Shown: positions 5,812 through 7,350 of the stretch, piece after piece
Layout of the letters: every line of letters begins with the position of its first letter
How positions within the stretch are numbered: the first letter of the stretch is position 1
Assembly (NCBI GenBank): GCA_050116575.1
Contig: JASFOJ010000206.1
Coordinates: 1-7,350 of the forward strand
Length of the DNA stretch: 7,350 bases
Direction of reading: 5' to 3'
DNA from: JAKEGK01 sp050116575
GTDB lineage: Bacteria; Pseudomonadota; Gammaproteobacteria; SZUA-152
Position numbers and translations under genes: made by a program
Notes under the pieces: generated by a model
What the model was told of the DNA's origin: nothing
What the model saw: the letters and a program-made list of their open reading frames with translations, nothing else
The model's database searches: none

Positions 5812-7350
5812 TCACAGTAAATAAGCAACCAGTTTGAAATGAATGCCGTCGTCCTGCAGGGAGTCATCGGGGTTGTCTACGTCTTCCAATGGCTCCGCCC
5901 AGTAAAGCTCGGCGCTGGCGGTTTTGTTCCATTGCCAGCGCAGGCCGGTGCCGATACTGTAGATATTCGCCGAATCGCGGGGGCTTTCATGGGTCCAGGC
6001 GTAGCCGTAGTCCGCAAAGCCGACGATTTGAATCATGTGTTCCGCCGATTCGCTTTGGTAGACCCGCTTGCGGATTTCCCAGGAAGTCACAAACCCATTG
6101 TCGCGTACCAACTGGTTTTCCCGGTAACCGCGTACGGTATAAGCGCCGCCGACGGCGAATTGTTCCATGGACATCAATTTGTCGAATGCAACCTGCAGAT
6201 CGGCACGGAAAATCGTTTGTACGCCATATTGACTGTATTGTTGCGCCCATTGATATTGCAGCAGCCAGGATGCAAACCGGCTGTCCGGCTGTTGTGGGCA
6301 TTGGGTCGACCCAAGTGCGTCGAGACCGGCGGTGACCAGGTTGCGAAAAGAATAAACGTTGTCCCGGTCAAATTTGAGCCAGGTCTGGATCATCCGCAGT
6401 GCCGTGACATGGTCGATATCGTCGCAGGATGATGACAGGGGGGAGCCATCAAGCGTGGATTTGCTTTTGCGCTTATCCAGTTGTACCGCCATTTCATAGC
6501 TCTCGGTGCTGGATTTAAACAAGGGAATCGAATAGCCCAGGGAGGTTGTGTCCGAGTCATTCTCAATATCGATATCCAGTGCCTTAATATCTTCTTCGAT
6601 GGCGGCGGAATCACTCTTGTCATAGGAGACATAAAGTTTTTGATCATCGGCGGTCAACGGCCAGTCATATCTAATTGAACCGTTGTTCAGCCCTTCGGTA
6701 TAGCCGATGTTGGCATTGAGGGTGTCGCCGGCCCCGGAAACATTCAGATGTTGGAACATGAGTGTTGCCTGCTTTTCGCCAATGGATGGCGGGCGATGGT
6801 TGTCCAGTTGCAGTTTTAAGGAATAGGGCTTTTCCTCGGTAATGGCGATATCCAGAATACTTTCGCCGCGCTTTTGCCCGGGACCCAGGTTGGCGTTGAT
6901 GCGGGCTATACGCGGATCCTGTTGCAGCAAATATAACCGCTCCTGCAATACATAGAGGTTAAACGGCTGTTGTTTGTCCAGCCGGATGCGGTTTGAGATG
7001 TAGGCGTGGTTGAGCCGGCCGTCGTTTTGGACCCGAACCTGGGTTAGGTCGCCTTCGACGACCTGGATATCAAGCTTACCTTTGCTGATATCCTGATCAG
7101 GGATGACGGCACCGGAATTAATATAGCCGGCGGTAATATAGTATTTGGTCAGCAGGTTTTTCATTTGCTGCAAATCGAGGGTGTCCACTTCCTTGCCGAC
7201 ATAGTTAGAGACAACGTTCATTAATGTCTGGTCATCGAATACGGTGTTGCCGGAAAATTGGATCTGGTTCAGTTTGAATTTCAGCGCCTGGGATATTTGC
7301 TTTTCTTTCTTACCAGGTTTCTCCACAGGGGGCAGTTTGAGTTGGGGCTG
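5812..7350 (-). CDS. TpsB outer-membrane transporter (ShlB/FhaC/HecB family), 5' end outside window
   Basis: The frame is open to the right edge. The first in-window start (GTG 7326) lies within a Pro/Lys-rich linker, so the signal peptide and plug-helix region lie outside. Numbering from that GTG, POTRA 1 spans about 16-92 (FSGNTVF at 24-30, closing VVEG) and POTRA 2 about 94-168. The 16-strand barrel follows to 504. It carries the family signature VRGY at 398-401, which in FhaC belongs to the long loop L6 reaching into the pore, and the conserved FADYG at 437-441. The segment around LDALGSTQCPQQPDSRF matches the usual G-L-x-A-L/F-x-A-T...PD-x-RF region, with Cys343; Cys301 is the other cysteine. 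The last residues are LVAYLL, ending in Leu rather than the usual aromatic. Role: binds the TPS domain of the adjacent TpsA in the periplasm and translocates it without ATP. It is GC-rich and is followed 15 bases later by tpsA. Confidence 0.95.
   Translation of the reverse strand, partial: QPQLKLPPVEKPGKKEKQISQALKFKLNQIQFSGNTVFDDQTLMNVVSNYVGKEVDTLDLQQMKNLLTKYYITAGYINSGAVIPDQDISKGKLDIQVVEGDLTQVRVQNDGRLNHAYISNRIRLDKQQPFNLYVLQERLYLLQQDPRIARINANLGPGQKRGESILDIAITEEKPYSLKLQLDNHRPPSIGEKQATLMFQHLNVSGAGDTLNANIGYTEGLNNGSIRYDWPLTADDQKLYVSYDKSDSAAIEEDIKALDIDIENDSDTTSLGYSIPLFKSSTESYEMAVQLDKRKSKSTLDGSPLSSSCDDIDHVTALRMIQTWLKFDRDNVYSFRNLVTAGLDALGSTQCPQQPDSRFASWLLQYQWAQQYSQYGVQTIFRADLQVAFDKLMSMEQFAVGGAYTVRGYRENQLVRDNGFVTSWEIRKRVYQSESAEHMIQIVGFADYGYAWTHESPRDSANIYSIGTGLRWQWNKTASAELYWAEPLEDVDNPDDSLQDDGIHFKLVAYLL

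Noticed and set aside
5381..5824. Two long + strand frames (144 and 147 residues) opposite the start of tpsA
   Set aside because: They are antisense to the well-recognised TPS domain; long shadows are expected in this GC-rich segment.
5839..6432. 197-residue + strand frame opposite tpsB
   Set aside because: It is antisense to the conserved TpsB barrel, including the VRGY region, and shows no family motif.

Overview
The window reads as part of a Gram-negative chromosome, most likely from a gammaproteobacterium. Its main content is a two-partner secretion (type Vb) system, which needs an outer membrane, and its proteins resemble the TPS and CHAT families common in environmental gammaproteobacteria and cyanobacteria. 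I cannot name a genus. No tRNA, rRNA, CRISPR array, insertion sequence or attachment site is visible.

Layout. On the + strand are a TPR-CHAT protein (caspase-like fold, catalytic His and Cys both present) that enters from the left edge and ends at 1643, then a 185-base gap with weak regulatory signals, then a complete 235-residue HEAT-repeat protein (1829-2536). On the - strand, reading leftward from the right edge, are a TpsB outer-membrane transporter (enters at 7350, ends at 5812), a TpsA secreted beta-helix protein of 875 residues (5796-3169), and a 75-residue, cysteine-rich, single-membrane-span protein (3130-2903) that is easy to miss. The two transcription units converge. Between them is an AT-rich stretch of about 365 bases without a convincing gene, which holds a symmetrical stem-loop (2863-2887) placed to terminate transcription from both sides.

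How the genes may work together. TpsB should export TpsA through the outer membrane, recognising its TPS domain. The small protein directly follows tpsA, has the best ribosome binding site in the window, and ends 15 bases before the terminator, so it is probably the third gene of a tpsB-tpsA-small-protein operon. TpsA has just two cysteines after its signal peptide, one being its last residue; the small protein has four in its predicted periplasmic tail. This invites a disulfide, tethering or quality-control hypothesis, which is inference. CHAT proteins may act as proteases. The CHAT and HEAT genes face the secretion operon, and a functional link between the two sides is not demonstrated by sequence.

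Base composition is uneven. CHAT, HEAT, tpsB and the TPS-domain part of tpsA are GC-rich, while the rest of tpsA and the intergenic stretch are much richer in AT. The tpsA passenger may therefore have been exchanged or acquired behind a resident secretion domain.
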